Source: Rhodobiaceae bacterium
GTDB taxonomy: Bacteria; Pseudomonadota; Alphaproteobacteria; Parvibaculales; Parvibaculaceae
Direction: 5' to 3'
NCBI GenBank assembly: GCA_002401305.2
Contig: NVSO02000048.1
Span: forward strand, 1 to 6,437
Length of the DNA stretch: 6,437 nt
A model generated the notes under the pieces. It did not search any database. It was not told where the DNA came from and saw only the letters and a list, made by a program, of their open reading frames with translations. Every line of letters begins with the position of its first letter. Position 1 is the first letter of the stretch. Position numbers and translations under genes: made by a program. Below, piece after piece: positions 5,049 through 6,437 of the stretch.

Positions 5049-6167
5049 ATGGTCAAAGACACAAAACACGATAGCGCACCCAATGAACCGCCACGGGCGG
5101 CGTCCTCTGACAAAGGCGCTACGGCCCAATCCAAAGAGGTGCCGTGGCATCATTTGCCCGATGGCCGGTTTAGAAATCCCAAAGGCAGTCCCGATAGAGG
5201 CGGCAGGCGCTTGCGAGATGCGCTGCCCTTCTTTGTCGATATGTTCCGGCGCAGTTTTGAGAAAGTGGCCGTTCCCGCAAGTCATTTGGTTGAGCGCGAG
5301 CAGGCCATCAAGGATTTAGCGTCTGCGCGCGACACGAAGCTTGCGCATATAACGTGGCTCGGCCATGCATCCTTTTTGTTTCAGCAGGGCGGTTATACGG
5401 TTCTCACCGATCCCTATTTGACCACCTATGCAGGCCCGGCCGGATTAGGCCCCAAGCGGTTTGTCAAAAGTGGTATTCCCATTCGCGATCTGCCCCCCAT
5501 TGACGTTCTGGTGGTCAGTCACAATCATTATGACCACCTTGACGAGCGCGCCCTTGCCAGATTGCAGGGCAAAGACACCATGCTGGTGATTGTGCCTTTA
5601 AAACTGGGTTCCTTTTTTACCGAGCGCGGCTTTGCCAATGTCATTGAATTGGATTGGTACGAGCATCACGACTTGCCCGCCAAACCGTCCGATCCTTCCG
5701 GCGAGGGCTTGCGGGTGACAGCTCTGCCTGTGGTGCATTGGTCGCGCCGGGTGGGCTTTGACACCAATACAACGCTGTGGGCAGGCTTCGGTTTCAAAAG
5801 CGCAGACCACAATCTCTTTTTTGGCGGCGACAGCGGCTACGGTGAGGTGTTCTCAGAAATTGGTAAAACTTACGGGCCCTTTGATACCGCCCTCATTGGC
5901 ATTGGCGCCTACGACCCGCGCCCCATGATGTATGCCTCTCACGCAACCCCAGAAGAGGCAGTCCAAATCGGGCAGGACATACGCGCGCGCCGCTTGGTCG
6001 GTATGCATTGGGGAACAGTTGTGCTCACCAGCGAGCCGCCCTTTGAACCGCCAGAACGCTTTTTGGCAGCAGGTGCGGCCCAAGGGCTGGACCCTGAAAA
6101 CCTGTGGATCATGAAAATTGGAGAAACACGTCCCCTGAATGGCACATGGCCCTCTAATTCGATATAG
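5049..6167 (+). CDS. MBL-fold metal-dependent hydrolase, NAPE-PLD/UlaG-like (COG2220)
   Basis: A 372-residue metallo-beta-lactamase-fold hydrolase resembling N-acyl-phosphatidylethanolamine phospholipase D (NAPE-PLD) and RomA-type bacterial proteins. The family pattern is complete. HHLPDGRFRNP (residues 34-44) precedes WLGHASFL (103-110). The metal motif SHNHYDH supplies H158, H160, D162 and H163, and further ligands are H230 (PVVHWSRR), D261 (GGDSGY) and H320 (GMHWGT). H298 in SHATPEEAV matches a conserved active-site histidine of NAPE-PLD. All seven expected zinc ligands are present, so it should bind two metals and be active. The first 30 residues are hydrophilic and no signal peptide or membrane segment is seen, so it is probably cytoplasmic. 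The ATG at 5049 is fixed by a stop codon at 5043; AAGGG abuts it with no spacer, too close for a normal ribosome site. The substrate cannot be told from sequence: a phosphodiester, phospholipid or lactone are all possible. Confidence 0.93.
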   Translation: MVKDTKHDSAPNEPPRAASSDKGATAQSKEVPWHHLPDGRFRNPKGSPDRGGRRLRDALPFFVDMFRRSFEKVAVPASHLVEREQAIKDLASARDTKLAHITWLGHASFLFQQGGYTVLTDPYLTTYAGPAGLGPKRFVKSGIPIRDLPPIDVLVVSHNHYDHLDERALARLQGKDTMLVIVPLKLGSFFTERGFANVIELDWYEHHDLPAKPSDPSGEGLRVTALPVVHWSRRVGFDTNTTLWAGFGFKSADHNLFFGGDSGYGEVFSEIGKTYGPFDTALIGIGAYDPRPMMYASHATPEEAVQIGQDIRARRLVGMHWGTVVLTSEPPFEPPERFLAAGAAQGLDPENLWIMKIGETRPLNGTWPSNSI

Positions 6168-6240
6168 TCAGGCACGCTAGAGTGCACCCACCCCGCTGGC
6201 AGATCTTTCAAAGAACAGCCACGCGGCCTGACGTATTGAG

Positions 6241-6437
6241 ATGCCCATGTCGCTAAAGCCAATGCCTATTGCAGGTTACACCGCCACCGGACTGTCCAAT
6301 TCGCCGCTGTGGGGCGTGCGTTTGCAAACCCAAGTTTTGCTGAGATGGATGGCGGTGATCGGGCAATTAATTGCTGTGATCTTGGTCGATACAATTTTGG
6401 ATTATCCAGTGCCCTTGGGCCTGTGTTTTGCCGCCAT
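6241..6437 (+). CDS. regB: RegB/PrrB/ActS redox sensor histidine kinase, 3'-truncated
   Basis: The first 65 residues of a membrane histidine kinase, cut by the right edge. The stretch RLQTQVLLRWMAVIGQL followed by VPLGLCFAA closely resembles, from memory, the N-terminus of Rhodobacter RegB/PrrB, which has RLRTLILLRWMAVAGQL and LPMGLCFMAV at the same spacing. Residues about 32-52 form the first transmembrane helix and a second begins at the edge. RegB senses the respiratory redox state and phosphorylates the regulator RegA, controlling oxidases, photosynthesis or energy genes. The quinone-binding loop, the redox-active cysteine and the kinase domains lie outside. Three in-frame ATGs (6241, 6247, 6262) compete and none has a strong Shine-Dalgarno; a stop at 6229 limits the gene on the left, so the outermost is given. 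It follows the MBL gene by 73 bases, and no regulator gene is visible. Confidence 0.85.
   Translation, partial: MPMSLKPMPIAGYTATGLSNSPLWGVRLQTQVLLRWMAVIGQLIAVILVDTILDYPVPLGLCFAA

Noticed and set aside
4499..5285. Minus-strand open frames across the ankyrin gene and the MBL start
   Set aside because: They are low-complexity, Arg/Ser-rich shadow translations overlapping two well-supported plus-strand genes.
6181..6188. AGTGCACC upstream of regB, also present at 3441-3448 upstream of phaZ
   Set aside because: An 8-base match between two places is weak, GTGCAC also occurs inside the PBP gene near 1155, and the regB copy lacks the full GTGCANTGCAC palindrome.
6167..6232. 7-bp inverted repeat GTCAGGC / GCCTGAC flanking the MBL-regB gap
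   Set aside because: The 52-base loop and lack of a U-run make a terminator or stable structure unlikely; probably chance.

Overview
The window looks like a chromosomal segment of a mid-GC alphaproteobacterium. The main reasons are the N-terminus of a RegB/PrrB/ActS-type redox sensor kinase at the right edge, an intracellular PhaZ-type polyhydroxybutyrate depolymerase with a cysteine nucleophile, and a SCO/SenC (PrrC-like) protein. Nothing suggests a mobile element, prophage, CRISPR array or RNA gene. Coding density is high and no gene-free stretch exceeds about 250 bases.

Layout, left to right. Bases 1-1333 (+) carry the C-terminal two thirds of a bifunctional class A penicillin-binding protein, cut by the left edge. 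It converges, with only 9 bases between stop codons, on three minus-strand genes. In their own reading direction these are a SCO-family copper/thiol protein (3520-4152), an intracellular PHB depolymerase phaZ (2181-3410) and a YgjP/SprT-like zinc metallopeptidase (1343-2083). A divergent intergenic region of about 250-265 bases follows (4153-4418). On the plus strand then come a small exported five-ankyrin-repeat protein (4419-4982), a NAPE-PLD/UlaG-type metallo-beta-lactamase-fold hydrolase (5049-6167) and the start of regB (6241 to the right edge).

How the genes may work together. SCO proteins serve copper delivery and thiol chemistry for cytochrome oxidase. RegB senses the redox state of the respiratory chain, and in Rhodobacter a SCO homologue (PrrC/SenC) is encoded between the regB and regA homologues. 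Here the SCO gene lies about 2.1 kb from regB on the opposite strand, with a periplasmic ankyrin protein and an MBL hydrolase between them. PhaZ mobilises stored carbon and reducing equivalents. A respiration/redox theme is therefore plausible but inferred. The PBP and YgjP-like genes look like unrelated housekeeping neighbours.

The regulatory DNA is the most interesting part. The MBL gene has a promoter-like pair whose predicted transcription start falls exactly on the A of its ATG, which suggests a leaderless mRNA. phaZ has its own promoter-like pair followed by an 11-bp palindrome placed like a repressor operator. The sco leader encodes a strong 7-bp hairpin, and the ankyrin gene has a 13-bp palindrome just before two competing start codons. 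No clearly undescribed multi-gene system is visible; the best leads are these control elements and the sco/ankyrin/MBL/regB grouping.
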